Source of the DNA: an uncultured Verrucomicrobiota bacterium
GTDB taxonomy: Bacteria; Verrucomicrobiota; Verrucomicrobiia; Opitutales; Opitutaceae
Direction: 5' to 3'
Assembly (NCBI GenBank): GCA_903904685.1
Contig: CAIVDS010000058.1
Location: 62,001 to 126,000 of the forward strand
Length of the DNA stretch: 64,000 nucleotides
Below, in pieces: positions 9,171 to 18,605 of the stretch. Every line of letters begins with the position of its first letter. The stretch's first letter is position 1. The position numbers and the translations under genes are program-made. A model generated the notes under the pieces. It searched no databases. It was given only the letters and a program-made list of their open reading frames with translations, and was not told the origin of the DNA.

Positions 9171-10567
9171 GAAGAAGAGGATTTGGCCGGACGGTTGCGC
9201 AGCCACTTGCGGAAAACGCCACCTTTCCACTCGGGCAGCGAGTGTTTGTTTTCCCAAGTGTGCAACGCGGGGACGGGAATGAGTTTTGTGGAGACGTAGT
9301 TGATCGCCTTGCCGCCCGTGAGGGCGGTTTTCCAGATCATCGGACGGGACGCCAACACGGCCCACGGACCCATCGGCGGTGTGCCGGGGGAGGGGATGTG
9401 CTCCTGCTTGGCCCGGTCGCGGAGGCGCAGGAGCAGGTCGGGGATGGGGATGTTGACCGGGCAGACTTCGTTGCACGCGCCGCACAACGAGGATGCCTTG
9501 GGGAGGTCGGCGAAAGCGGGGAAGTTTTTCCCTGCGAGCAGGGGAGTGAGCACGGCGCCGACCGGGCCGGGATAGACGCTGCGATAGGCGTGGCCGCTGG
9601 CCTGGCGGTAAACGGGGCAGACGTTGAGGCAGGCGCCGCAACGGATGCAGCGCAGGATTTCGCGGCACTCGCTGGCGAGAACGTCGGTGCGACCGTTGTC
9701 CACGAAGACGACGTGCATCTCCTCCGGGCCGTCGGGCTGCGCGGCGGATTTCGGGCCAGTGATGAACTCGGTGTAGACGGTGAGCTGCTGGCCGGTGGCG
9801 GAGCGGGCGAGCAGGTTGAGCAGCAGGGCGAGGTCGCGGTCGCGCGGGAGGATTTTCTCGATACCGACCATGGCGATGTGGGTCTTGGCGGCGGCGAGGC
9901 AGAAGCGGGAGTTCCCCTCGTTGGTCACGAGCACGAGGCGACCGCTTTCGGCGGAGATGAAGTTGGCGCCGGTGAGGGCGACGTCGGATTCGAGATACTT
10001 CTTGCGCAGGTGGGCGCGGGCGCGGCGCGTGATCGTCTGCGGGTCGTCATTATAGGCACCGAGACCGTGTTTCTCGAACGACATGGCGATGTCGCGGCGG
10101 TTTTTGTGGATGATGGGTTTGACGAGATGCGACGGGTGGTCGTTGTCGATCTGGATAATGAACTCGCCGAGATCGGTCTCGACGCACTCGACGCCGTTTT
10201 TCTCAAGGAAGTGGCCAAGCCCGGTCTCTTCGGAAACCATGGTCTTCGACTTCACCATCTTGGTCGCGTTACGGGCGCGCATGATGTCGAGCACGGCCTG
10301 ATTGGCGGCCTCGGCGGTGGCGGCCCAGTGGACGATCACGCCGTTGGCCTTGAGCTTCGCCTCGACCTGCGGCAGGTAGGTGTCGAGGTTTTCGACGACG
10401 TGCTGCTTGATCTCGCCCGCGACGACCCGGAGGCGGTTGGGATCCTCGAAATGGTCGAAGAGCGTCTTGATGCGCGCGTCGTAGCCTTTCTTGGAACCAT
10501 CGTAAACCGCGGCGCGGGTGTCGGCTTTGAGGTGCGCGGCGAACTGGTCGATCGGCTGGGTTTTCAT
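9167..10567 (-). CDS. lutB: L-lactate oxidation iron-sulfur protein LutB
   Basis: A 466-residue protein combining an N-terminal LUD domain with a C-terminal ferredoxin-like region. Two cysteine clusters for [4Fe-4S] centres are clear: CIRCGACLNVCPVYR and CGACNEVCPVNIP. In the LutABC complex it carries electrons from lactate oxidation, with the family acceptor still not settled. The ATG at 10567 (MKTQPIDQFAAHL) is 10 bp after the lutA stop and fits the family; an upstream in-frame start at 10624 lies inside lutA and is less likely. It overlaps lutC by 4 bp. Confidence 0.93.
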   Translation of the reverse strand: MKTQPIDQFAAHLKADTRAAVYDGSKKGYDARIKTLFDHFEDPNRLRVVAGEIKQHVVENLDTYLPQVEAKLKANGVIVHWAATAEAANQAVLDIMRARNATKMVKSKTMVSEETGLGHFLEKNGVECVETDLGEFIIQIDNDHPSHLVKPIIHKNRRDIAMSFEKHGLGAYNDDPQTITRRARAHLRKKYLESDVALTGANFISAESGRLVLVTNEGNSRFCLAAAKTHIAMVGIEKILPRDRDLALLLNLLARSATGQQLTVYTEFITGPKSAAQPDGPEEMHVVFVDNGRTDVLASECREILRCIRCGACLNVCPVYRQASGHAYRSVYPGPVGAVLTPLLAGKNFPAFADLPKASSLCGACNEVCPVNIPIPDLLLRLRDRAKQEHIPSPGTPPMGPWAVLASRPMIWKTALTGGKAINYVSTKLIPVPALHTWENKHSLPEWKGGVFRKWLRNRPAKSSSS

Positions 10568-10577
10568 GATGCGCGGG

Positions 10578-11348
10578 TCAAAGCAGGTTCGCGTTTTTGA
10601 GGGCGTCGCGCAGGACTTGGACAACGTGTTGGGTCTTGATCGGCTTACTTTCTTTTTCGGCGATGCCGCCGAGGTGCATCATGCAACTCATGTCGGCGGA
10701 AACGAGCACCGACGGGTTGGCCTTGCGGATATGGTCGAGCTTCAGGTCGCCCATCGCGCCGGAGATGTTGGGGAATGTCACCGAGAACGTGCCGCCGAAG
10801 CCGCAGCATTGTTCGCCTTCGCCGAAGGGCACGAGCGTGACTCCAAGAATCGACGACATGAGCGTGGTGGCTGCCTCGCCGCTTTTTGAGCCGCGCAAGT
10901 GGCAGGAGCGGTGAAACGCCACGACGGCATCGTAACGCCCGGGCCATGTCTTGATGCCGAGGCCGTTGACGATGAAGTCAACCAGCTCCCATGTGCGGCG
11001 GGCAAATGCCTCGATCTCGGGCAGGTCGGCCTCCTTTTCAAATTCTAGAAGCGCTTCGTGAAACATCATTGCGGCGCAGGAGCCCGACGGCACGATGACG
11101 GGAACGTCGCCGGCAAAGGTCTTCACGGTATGGCGCACGACCTTGCGCGAGGCCTCCCAGTCGCCGCCGTTGAAAGCCGGCTGGCCGCAGCAGGTCTGGC
11201 CAGCGGGAAATTCGACGGTGCAACCGAGATATTCGAGCACCTCGACGGTCGCGCGGGCGACGTCGTCGTAAAAGGCGTCGCACAGGCACGTGGCCATGAG
11301 TTGCACGCGTTTGGATGCCCCGGGAAGCTGGCGTTCGGATAAGTTCAA
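10578..11348 (-). CDS. lutA: L-lactate oxidation subunit LutA (CCG-domain protein)
   Basis: A 256-residue protein with two cysteine-rich CCG domains: CCGQPAFNGG around residue 53 and CCGFGGTFSV around residue 160. These domains bind iron-sulfur or hetero-disulfide-type centres in LutA and GlpC-like proteins. The likely start is TTG at 11348, overlapping the rhaB stop as TTGA. A downstream ATG at 11297 would remove the residues that align with the usual LutA beginning (KRVQLMATCL here). The 4-bp overlap makes it translationally coupled to rhaB, which ties lactate oxidation to sugar breakdown. Confidence 0.92.
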   Translation of the reverse strand: MNLSERQLPGASKRVQLMATCLCDAFYDDVARATVEVLEYLGCTVEFPAGQTCCGQPAFNGGDWEASRKVVRHTVKTFAGDVPVIVPSGSCAAMMFHEALLEFEKEADLPEIEAFARRTWELVDFIVNGLGIKTWPGRYDAVVAFHRSCHLRGSKSGEAATTLMSSILGVTLVPFGEGEQCCGFGGTFSVTFPNISGAMGDLKLDHIRKANPSVLVSADMSCMMHLGGIAEKESKPIKTQHVVQVLRDALKNANLL

Positions 11349-12769
11349 AGGGAGGCGGGAGTGTAGACGGTTTGTCGGAGATTTTTGGCTAGAAGGCGAC
11401 GGAATGTCGGCAGATTCTTCACGGCTCCGAGCGCGATCAACTGGCTGGCCAGATTGCCGACGGCGGCGCCTTCAAGGGCGAACGACACCACGGGAAGACC
11501 GCTGGCGTTGGCGGTGGCCTGGCAGAGCAGGCGGTTTTTCGAGCCGCCGCCCACGATGAGGATGCGCTTGAACTTCCGGTTGGCCAAACGTTCAAACCGG
11601 CGCGCGGCGTCGGCGTGACCGCGTCCGAGCGAATCGCAGATGAGGCGAGCGTAGCCGGCGAGCGTGCGCGGCGGCCTGGCGCCGTTTTGCCTGAGCTGCG
11701 CATCGATCACCGTGCGCATGGAGACGGGGTTTTCAAACGCCGGATCGGCGACATCGAGCAACTGGGTCGGTGCGGGCAGCTTTTCGGCGGCCTTGATCAA
11801 GGCCGACCACTCGCGATCATCTCGGGGACGTGCGGCCGACTCCTTGAGGGTCCGCTCTAGCAACCAAAGTCCGATGATGTTTGTGAGCGGACGATAGCGG
11901 CCGTCGCCGATGCGCTCGTTGGAAACGCGTCCGGCCAGCGCCTCGTCGCCAAGGATGGACGTGTCGCTTTCGAAGCCGATGAGCGACCACGTGCCGGAGC
12001 TGAGATAAAGGTCGGAGCCGTCTGCGGCGGCGGGCATCGCGTCATAGGCGCAGGCGGTGTCGTGACCGGGCACGGCGACGACCTGCACGTCGTCGAGTTC
12101 GGGCAGGCCGGCGACCTTGCCGAGCCGGGTGCCGGCGAGCACGGGTTTCGTGAACCAGTGCGCAGGCAGGTGGAAATGATCGAGGGCGGCCCGCGACCAG
12201 TCGGTCGAGCGCACGTCAAGCAGCTGCGTAGTGCTGGCGTTGGAAATCTCGTTTTCTTTGCGGCCCGAAAGCAGGTAGTTGAAATAGTCGGACAGGAGCA
12301 GGCAGCGTGTCGCCAAGTCGGCGACGGCCGGGCAGCTCGCGACGGTTTCAGCCAGTTGGAAACTGGTGTTGTAGAAAACGGCGGGAATGCCGGTGGCGGC
12401 GTAGATGCGCCGGAGGGCGGCGCGGGTGTTGGCGAGCGACTGCAAGCCGAGCTGCGTACGTGCGTCGCGATAGGCGTGCGCAGGAAAAACCAGCCGACCG
12501 GCGTCGTTCAATAAAACATGATCAACGCCCCAGGTGTCTACGCCCACGGAGGCGAGCGTCGGGAACCGTTGCTTCGCCTTGAGCAGACCGGCGCGCACCT
12601 CGTCCCACAAGCCTGGCAGGTCCCAATAATCGTGTCCGCCGAGCGAACGGAATTGATTTTGGAAGCGGTGCACTTCGGTCAGCTCGAGGCGGTTGTCCGA
12701 CCACGAGCCGACGATGACGCGACCGCTGGTCGCACCCAGATCAACTGCCGCGCAGTACACTGTCTTCAT
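11345..12769 (-). CDS. rhaB: Rhamnulokinase
   Basis: A 474-residue FGGY-family sugar kinase. It phosphorylates L-rhamnulose with ATP to L-rhamnulose 1-phosphate. Family motifs: the ATP loop AVDLGATSGRVIVG at the N-terminus, VGVDTWGVDHVLL, the adenosine-side VPGHDTACAYDAMP, and GGGSKNRLLCQATA near the C-terminus. The pattern fits RhaB better than fuculokinase or xylulokinase. The ATG at 12769 (MKTVYCAAVDLG) is 11 bp after the rhaEW stop; the longer frame runs into rhaEW. The 3' end overlaps lutA by 4 bp. Confidence 0.92.
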   Translation of the reverse strand: MKTVYCAAVDLGATSGRVIVGSWSDNRLELTEVHRFQNQFRSLGGHDYWDLPGLWDEVRAGLLKAKQRFPTLASVGVDTWGVDHVLLNDAGRLVFPAHAYRDARTQLGLQSLANTRAALRRIYAATGIPAVFYNTSFQLAETVASCPAVADLATRCLLLSDYFNYLLSGRKENEISNASTTQLLDVRSTDWSRAALDHFHLPAHWFTKPVLAGTRLGKVAGLPELDDVQVVAVPGHDTACAYDAMPAAADGSDLYLSSGTWSLIGFESDTSILGDEALAGRVSNERIGDGRYRPLTNIIGLWLLERTLKESAARPRDDREWSALIKAAEKLPAPTQLLDVADPAFENPVSMRTVIDAQLRQNGARPPRTLAGYARLICDSLGRGHADAARRFERLANRKFKRILIVGGGSKNRLLCQATANASGLPVVSFALEGAAVGNLASQLIALGAVKNLPTFRRLLAKNLRQTVYTPASL

Positions 12770-12780
12770 AATTTTTTGGA

Positions 12781-14973
12781 TCAACGCAGGAACGCTTCGT
12801 GGAGGCCGCCGTCCACGGTGATGACCTGACCGGTGGTCTTGCTGAGGCGCTTCGTGACGAGGAGGAAATACGCCTCGGCCTGGTCGGCGGGCGTGATCGG
12901 AGCCTTCGTCAGGGTGCGGTCGGCGTAGAATTGGGCCAGCTTGGTCACGAGGCTGTCGGTCGCCTCGTCGTCCGCGTAAGGGATGTTGTATTTCGCCAGC
13001 GAGCCGATGACGCGGTCGCGGGGGAACATCGCAGAGCCTTGCACGACGGTCGCGGGGGCGACGCCGTTGACGCGGACGAGCGGGGCCAGCTCGATGGCGA
13101 GTTCGCGCACGAGGTGGTTGGCGGCGGCCTTCGAGGTGTCGTAGGCGAGCGAGCCTTTCTTCGCGACGGCGGCGTTGGCCGAGGTCGTGAGGACGAGGTT
13201 GCCGCGCAGGCCCTGCTCTTTCCAAGATTTGAAGGCTTCGTCGGCGACGAGGTAGCTGCCGGTGACGTTGATGTTGAAGGTGAGCGCCCACTTGTCGTCG
13301 GGGATGTGGCCGGTGGTGTCGGACGGCACGAAGATGCCGGCGGTCACGCAGATGCTGTCGAAGCCGCCGTAGGCGAGCGCGACCTTGTCGAGCATGGCAC
13401 GGATGCTGGCGCGGTCGGTGATGTTGGCGGCGAGGCCGATGGCGGGGCCGACGTTGGAGAGGCCGGTGCCGGCGACGCCGATGCCGACGCCGTATTTGGC
13501 CTCGATCTCCTTGGCGGTGGCCTCGGCGGCGGCGGCGTTGAGATCAACGCACACGACGTGGGCGCCTTCATTGACAAGGCGGTGGGCGGTTTCCTTGCCG
13601 ATGCCAGAGCCGGCGCCAATGACAACGATGACCTGGCGGGCGAGTTCCTTCTCGGCGGGCATACGCTTGAGCTTGGCCTCTTCGAGGAGCCAATACTCGA
13701 TGTCGAAGGCTTCTTGGAGCGGGAGGGCGACATAGGTGTCGATGGCCTCGGCGCCGCGCATGACCTCGACGGCGCAGTTGTAGAACTCGGCGGTGACGCG
13801 GCTTTCGGACTTGTCCTTGCCCCAGGCGATCATGCCGAGGCCGGGGATGAGAACGACGGTGGGGTTGGGATCACGCCGGGTGGGCGAGCCGGCGTGTTTG
13901 CACTTCGCGTAGTAGGCGGCGTAGTCCTTGCGGTAGGCGTCGAGGCCGGCGGCGAGCCTGGACTTGAGAGCGGCGACGTCATCAGTCTGGGGATTCCAGT
14001 TGACGAAGAGTGGCTTGATCTTGGTGCGGAGGAAGTGGTCGGGACACGAGGTGCCGAGTTCGGCGAGGCGGGCGGCGTCCTTGGAGTTGACGAAGCGGAG
14101 GATCTTGGCGTCGTCCTGCACGGTGCCGATGAAGCGCTTTTCCTTGGAGACCTGGCCGCGGAGCCAGGGGAGGATGGCGGCGAAGGTGGCGTTGCGCTTC
14201 TCGGTGTCGAGGGTGGCGTAGAGTTGTCCGCCGAAGGCCATGGCGTCACCGCCCTTGGCGGCGTAGCTGGCCTCGATATAGGCGGCGGCGGTCTCGATGA
14301 AATCGAGGGTGTGCGCGTAGCAGGTCTTTTCGTCGTCATCCCACGAGATGAAGCCGTGCTGGCCCATCATGATGGCTTTGATGGCGGGCTGCTTTTTTGC
14401 GATCTCCTGCATGGCGAGGCCGAGCTCGAAGCCGGGGCGCATCCATGGAACGTAAGCCATCCGCCCGCCGAAGATTTCCCGGGTGAGTTTCTCGCGGTTG
14501 GCCGAGGCGGCGATGGCGATGATCGCGTTCGGGTGCATGTGATCGACGTGCTTGCCGGGGAGGAAGCTGTGGAGCGTCGTGTCGATCGAGGAGGCGCGGG
14601 GGTTGAGGTTGAAGGTGGCGTGGGCGAACATGCCGACCATGTCGTCTTCGGCCTGCGACTTCAGGCCTTTGTCGGGGCGGGTGGCGTAGAGTTTCTGGAG
14701 GTCGAGGAGCTTCCGCTGGTAGAGGGAGGAGAAGTTTTCGCGGGTGCTGGTGCGGAGGTCGCCACCGGAGCCTTTGACCCAGAGGACTTCGACCGGCTGG
14801 CCGGAGAGCAGATCCTGCTCGATGATCTTGGCGGAGGTGTTGCCGCCGCCGGTGTTGGTGATGCGCTGATCGCTGCCGAGAAGATTGGAGCGATAGATCA
14901 GGCGGCCGACGAGATCGAGGGACGCCGCCTTGGCGTCATTCCAGAGGAAGTTGACGTATTTGTAGGAGGGCAT
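12781..14973 (-). CDS. rhaEW: Bifunctional rhamnulose-1-phosphate aldolase / lactaldehyde dehydrogenase (RhaEW type)
   Basis: A 730-residue fusion. Residues ~1-440 form a class II aldolase domain (TNTGGGNTSAK and a zinc-binding HVDHMHPNA) that splits L-rhamnulose 1-phosphate to dihydroxyacetone phosphate and L-lactaldehyde. Residues ~445-730 form an SDR domain (VIGAGSGIGKETAHRLV; YDTSKAAANH) that oxidises lactaldehyde to lactate with NAD+. This architecture is the known RhaEW/YuxG protein of Bacillus and other phyla. Lactate is then oxidised by LutABC, encoded by the last three genes of the same operon. Minus strand, 11 bp before rhaB. Confidence 0.93.
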   Translation of the reverse strand: MPSYKYVNFLWNDAKAASLDLVGRLIYRSNLLGSDQRITNTGGGNTSAKIIEQDLLSGQPVEVLWVKGSGGDLRTSTRENFSSLYQRKLLDLQKLYATRPDKGLKSQAEDDMVGMFAHATFNLNPRASSIDTTLHSFLPGKHVDHMHPNAIIAIAASANREKLTREIFGGRMAYVPWMRPGFELGLAMQEIAKKQPAIKAIMMGQHGFISWDDDEKTCYAHTLDFIETAAAYIEASYAAKGGDAMAFGGQLYATLDTEKRNATFAAILPWLRGQVSKEKRFIGTVQDDAKILRFVNSKDAARLAELGTSCPDHFLRTKIKPLFVNWNPQTDDVAALKSRLAAGLDAYRKDYAAYYAKCKHAGSPTRRDPNPTVVLIPGLGMIAWGKDKSESRVTAEFYNCAVEVMRGAEAIDTYVALPLQEAFDIEYWLLEEAKLKRMPAEKELARQVIVVIGAGSGIGKETAHRLVNEGAHVVCVDLNAAAAEATAKEIEAKYGVGIGVAGTGLSNVGPAIGLAANITDRASIRAMLDKVALAYGGFDSICVTAGIFVPSDTTGHIPDDKWALTFNINVTGSYLVADEAFKSWKEQGLRGNLVLTTSANAAVAKKGSLAYDTSKAAANHLVRELAIELAPLVRVNGVAPATVVQGSAMFPRDRVIGSLAKYNIPYADDEATDSLVTKLAQFYADRTLTKAPITPADQAEAYFLLVTKRLSKTTGQVITVDGGLHEAFLR

Positions 14974-15002
14974 GGATCAATTTCTGTTGAAAGGTGGATG
15001 GA

Positions 15003-15776
15003 TCAAAGACCGAGCGCTTTTTGGCGGTAGTGCTCGTCGGGACGGACGGCGATGCGGGTTACTTGGGCGGGCGTGAGGAACTTCGGCGCACCTCCGATAG
15101 CGGTGGCTCCGGCAAAGATTTCGGCGGACTTGGCTCCCATTAACGTGGCGGCGAGCACCGCTCCGGGCGTGGGCCCGAGCGCGATGAAGCCATGGTTTTC
15201 CAGGAGAATCACGCGAGGCGGACGCGAGAGACGCTTGATGTAGGCGACGACCGCGTTGCGGATGGCCTGGGCGAGCTTGAGGCCGGGATCGGTGTAGGGC
15301 ACGAAGACGCTTTCGACTCCGCAACACACGATCTCGTCGGGGAACAACCGGCGCTTCGCAAACGCGCGGGCGAATTTGGAGCACAAGACCTGGTTGACCG
15401 CGATCGGATGGGTGTGGCCGACAAAGTTTACGCCAGGAAGCGTGAGCAGGTAAGCGTGAAACACGGCCTCGACCGAGGGCTTTTTTGCCTTCGGGTCAAC
15501 GCGTGCGGCGAAGAGGGCCTCGTCGATGGCGGTGTCGAGGAGGCTTTTCTTGGCGAGCAGCGCGGCGAGGTTGGGAAAGTGGCATTCGGTCACGCCGGCT
15601 TCGGAAAGCGTGGCGAGATTCGAGCCGCTAGCCTTGACGACAAACGTGTCGGCCGAGACGCGCGCGGAAGTGTTGCCTTCGCCGAGAATGGCGAGACGCC
15701 GCTCCTCGCGGCCAAGCTCGTGCGAGAGCTTGAGCAAGGCCGCGAGGGGGGAGGCGGGCGTGGGAGCCTTGGACAT
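15003..15776 (-). CDS. Class II aldolase/adducin family protein
   Basis: A 257-residue class II aldolase-fold protein with GEGNTSAR, the metal-binding FVGHTHPIA (HxH), LENHGFIALG (third His) and a C-terminus ending DEHYRQKALGL. Relatives include fuculose- and rhamnulose-phosphate aldolases and a set of uncharacterised sugar aldolases. Because the operon already has a RhaEW aldolase, this may be a second aldolase (for example for fuculose 1-phosphate or a related sugar) or an accessory enzyme. It lies 3 bp from the isomerase and 29 bp before rhaEW, so it is surely co-transcribed. The substrate is unknown. Confidence 0.85.
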   Translation of the reverse strand: MSKAPTPASPLAALLKLSHELGREERRLAILGEGNTSARVSADTFVVKASGSNLATLSEAGVTECHFPNLAALLAKKSLLDTAIDEALFAARVDPKAKKPSVEAVFHAYLLTLPGVNFVGHTHPIAVNQVLCSKFARAFAKRRLFPDEIVCCGVESVFVPYTDPGLKLAQAIRNAVVAYIKRLSRPPRVILLENHGFIALGPTPGAVLAATLMGAKSAEIFAGATAIGGAPKFLTPAQVTRIAVRPDEHYRQKALGL

Positions 15777-15779
15777 GTG

Positions 15780-17405
15780 TTAGAAGGCGGAACCGTCGGC
15801 CTTGGTGCCGGCGACGCATACTTCGAGGCCGAGCTCGGCGGCGAGGGCGGCCTTGGTGTAGAGGGCGAGGTCGGCCTCCTTGGCGCTGTTGGCATAGGCG
15901 ACCTGGATATGGTTGGCCTTATGGCGGGCCATCATCTGGTCGCGTGAAACGCCGTAGGTGACCGCGTGCATGATCGGCCATTGCACGGTGGTTTCCTTCC
16001 AACGACGCTCGGTTTCCTCCTTGGGCAGGGTGATGACCTTGGCGCGGCCGAGGTCCATCTTGAGCTTGCCGTTTTCGACAAACACGCGGCTCCAGACGAT
16101 CTCGCCTGGCTTGGCGATGCCGCGCACGGTGCCGCCGCCGAGACGGAAATACATGGAGGGCTGGCGGAGCGAGTCGGTGCCTTTGTAGCCGCCTATGTGG
16201 TGGGCGGGAGGAGCGCTGCCGGAGATGAGGAACACCCAGACGTATTCCTTGGTGCTGCCGCTGTGATCCCAATCACCCCAGCGGAGGTCGTGGAGGGTGT
16301 TCTCGACCGGCTGGCCGAGGGCGGTGTGGACACGGTTGGTGAACAGGCCGTCGAGGCCAGCGCACTCGTCAACTTCGTTGAAGTGGGTGAGCGGCTGGCC
16401 GGTGCGGATGACCTTGCCGTTGGCGTTCTTGACGGGCGGGCGGTCGGAGTTGTTGAGCAGGCCTTCGACGAGGTCGGAAGCGGGGAGGAGATCCTTGAGG
16501 CCCTGTTGATACTGGATACCGATGCTCTCGCAGCCGAACTCGTCGGCGATGCGCAGGGCGGCGACGTAGGTTCTGCACTGCCAGAGGACCTGGCTCTCGG
16601 TGAGCTCGGTTTTCTCGTCGGCACCGAGGCGGAACGTCATGCCCTTCTTAAGCAGCCATTGGTAAACGGCCGCGGCATCCTCGTCGGAAACCTGAGTCGC
16701 GCCGTAGTAGAGAGCGGACTGGGAGAGGCGCTCCTTGTAGACGCCGGTCTGGAAGAGGAGTTCGTCGGGGATGATGGCGTTATACATGCCCATGCAGCCC
16801 TCGTCGAAGATGCCCATGATTGACTTCTTCGTGCGGAGGTCGGCGGCGATTTTTTTCGCGATGGCGCGGGCCTTGGAGGGGACGGCTGCCTTGGCGAGCG
16901 GTTTGATGTGGGCAGTCTTGTGCTTGGCGACGCCGGTCTTGAGCCAGTTGGCGAGGCCGGTGAGGAAGTAGGCGTCGGTGAAGTCGTCGCTCCAGAGCGT
17001 GGAGTAGCTCACGCCAGCCTTGGTGAGGGAACCGTTGAGATTGAGCATGCCCACGAGGCCCGGCCAAGTGCCGCTCCAGTTGGCCACGGTCAGGATGGGG
17101 GCCTGATGCGAAATCAGGCCGGGAAGGAGGTGGTGGGAGTATTGCCAGACCGCCTCGGCGACGATGATGGGTGTCTTCGGATCGATCTTGGAAAATACCT
17201 CCATGCCCTCCTTTTGGGAGCTGATGAAGCCGTGTTTGACGGCCGGCTTGTAGGCGTGGGTGCGCACGAGCTTGTAGCCAAGCGTGGCGACGGCGGCGGA
17301 GAGCGTCTGCTCCATTGTCTTTTGAGCGGGCCAACAGACTTTGTTGGCGGAATTACGCAGGTCGCCGTTGGCGACCAGCAGGATGGTTTTTGAGGTTTTA
17401 GCCAT
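15780..17405 (-). CDS. L-fucose/L-arabinose isomerase-like protein
   Basis: A 541-residue protein of the FucI/AraA-like superfamily, which interconverts aldoses and ketoses using Mn2+. Recognisable parts are the N-terminal Rossmann-like region ([19 protein letters not shown]), the stretch [18 protein letters not shown] with candidate metal-ligand acidic residues, and a C-terminal beta domain with [20 protein letters not shown]. No rhaA-type rhamnose isomerase is seen in the operon, so this protein probably supplies the ketose for rhamnulokinase. That role is inference. It follows the deoR gene by 15 bp. Confidence 0.8.
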   Translation of the reverse strand: MAKTSKTILLVANGDLRNSANKVCWPAQKTMEQTLSAAVATLGYKLVRTHAYKPAVKHGFISSQKEGMEVFSKIDPKTPIIVAEAVWQYSHHLLPGLISHQAPILTVANWSGTWPGLVGMLNLNGSLTKAGVSYSTLWSDDFTDAYFLTGLANWLKTGVAKHKTAHIKPLAKAAVPSKARAIAKKIAADLRTKKSIMGIFDEGCMGMYNAIIPDELLFQTGVYKERLSQSALYYGATQVSDEDAAAVYQWLLKKGMTFRLGADEKTELTESQVLWQCRTYVAALRIADEFGCESIGIQYQQGLKDLLPASDLVEGLLNNSDRPPVKNANGKVIRTGQPLTHFNEVDECAGLDGLFTNRVHTALGQPVENTLHDLRWGDWDHSGSTKEYVWVFLISGSAPPAHHIGGYKGTDSLRQPSMYFRLGGGTVRGIAKPGEIVWSRVFVENGKLKMDLGRAKVITLPKEETERRWKETTVQWPIMHAVTYGVSRDQMMARHKANHIQVAYANSAKEADLALYTKAALAAELGLEVCVAGTKADGSAF

Positions 17406-17420
17406 AGGAAGAAAGGGAAC

Positions 17421-18245
17421 TTAAACGTGCAGGCAGGTATCTTTGTTCACCGAGACGTGCGCAGCCGCGAGGTCATTGCGAGAGGCATCGGTGATGAGCG
17501 TGGAGACGCCGCTCCAAGGCCTGAGCAGATGATCGGTGGCGTGGCCGAGCTTGGTGGCGTCGAGGCAAAACCAGGATCGGTCGGCCTTAGCCTGGATGTC
17601 GTGCTGAAGTTCAATGACCTCCTGTTGCGTGTTCCAAAGGCCCTGCGCGTCCATGCCCTCCGCCGAAAAGAAGGCACCGTCGATCCGCCATGTCTTGATG
17701 GCACGGCGGGCCTCGGGACCGACCAGCATTGACTGCCGGTTCAGCCAGCGTCCGCCGAGCAGGCGCACGTCGATCTCCTCTGCTTTGGCCAAGAGATCGG
17801 CGGCGGCCAGATTATTTGTGAGGATGGTCAGTGCGCCGACTGGGTGGTCGCGCAGCTTTTGAGCCAGTGCCAGCATGGTCGTGCCACCGTCGAGAAAGCA
17901 GACCATGCTAGGGCGCAGAAATTGATGGGCTGCCTCGGCGATCCGGGTCTTGGCGGCGCGGGCCATCCGCGTGCGCTCGCGCAGGGAGGCGAAGGATTGT
18001 TCGAACTCGGGCAGTGCGCCGCCATGGGTGCGCGTGATCCGCTCTTCTTGCGACAACGCCGCGAGATCGCGACGCGCGGTCGCCTCCGAAATACTCAACT
18101 GTGCGCATACCTCGGGGACGGAAAGATAGCGATGCCGCTCAAGCAGACGAGCCAGTTTCTCGCGGCGGGCTTCAACGATGTGTTTTGCGACTTTCAATGG
18201 GAGGAAAGGTAAAATATCTATAGTTATATGACTGAATACAATCAT
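17421..18245 (-). CDS. DeoR-family transcriptional regulator
   Basis: A 274-residue DeoR regulator, probably the repressor of the operon it leads. A winged helix at ~30-85 (LSVPEVCAQLSISEATARRD, then TRTHGGA) is followed by the DeoRC sugar-phosphate-sensing domain with DGGTTMLAL, LTNNLAAADLL and LLGGRWLNRQS. The effector is likely a phosphorylated intermediate such as rhamnulose 1-phosphate, as in other DeoR proteins. The start is uncertain: ATG 18245 lies inside the palindrome at 18224-18249, whereas family members usually begin near EARREKLARLLE. A TTG at 18197 is an alternative. It is first gene of the operon down to lutC. Confidence 0.9.
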   Translation of the reverse strand: MIVFSHITIDILPFLPLKVAKHIVEARREKLARLLERHRYLSVPEVCAQLSISEATARRDLAALSQEERITRTHGGALPEFEQSFASLRERTRMARAAKTRIAEAAHQFLRPSMVCFLDGGTTMLALAQKLRDHPVGALTILTNNLAAADLLAKAEEIDVRLLGGRWLNRQSMLVGPEARRAIKTWRIDGAFFSAEGMDAQGLWNTQQEVIELQHDIQAKADRSWFCLDATKLGHATDHLLRPWSGVSTLITDASRNDLAAAHVSVNKDTCLHV

Positions 18246-18249
18246 ATAA
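18224..18249. promoter_or_regulatory. Perfect inverted repeat, candidate DeoR operator
   Basis: The arms TTATATGA and TCATATAA are exact reverse complements around a 10-bp spacer, in an AT-rich patch just upstream of the deoR coding region. The 18-bp centre-to-centre spacing and the location at the head of an operon led by a DeoR gene fit autoregulation. It overlaps the first possible deoR ATG, so either the mRNA is nearly leaderless or the true start is downstream. No second copy was noticed in the operon. Confidence 0.6.
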
Positions 18250-18372
18250 AGCCAAGCTTTAGTTCATCAGTTTCATCCGTCAGGTCGGCAAGGCAAGCAT
18301 CCGTCATGATCTTTAAAAAACCGCTTGCTTCCTGTGAAGGCATCCGGCTTTCTGACCCTTCTTCCGAAAGTT

Positions 18373-18456
<84 letters not shown>

Positions 18457-18605
18457 CGACCGCACATTGGCGACGCCATGCGGTTAATTGCTAGTAGTGA
18501 CGACGTATCAGAGGATTTGCAAGATTTTGCGATTCCGACTCGGCACGACTCTAAAAGACATAGAACGACCGATTATGACCCCAGTTTGTGTGCGATCTGT
18601 GTGCT

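Noticed and set aside
12799-15030. 743-codon plus-strand open frame opposite rhaEW
   Set aside because: Composition is repetitive Gly/Val/Asp/Glu, it is exactly antisense to a gene with clear motifs, and no family signal is seen; it is a GC-rich shadow frame.
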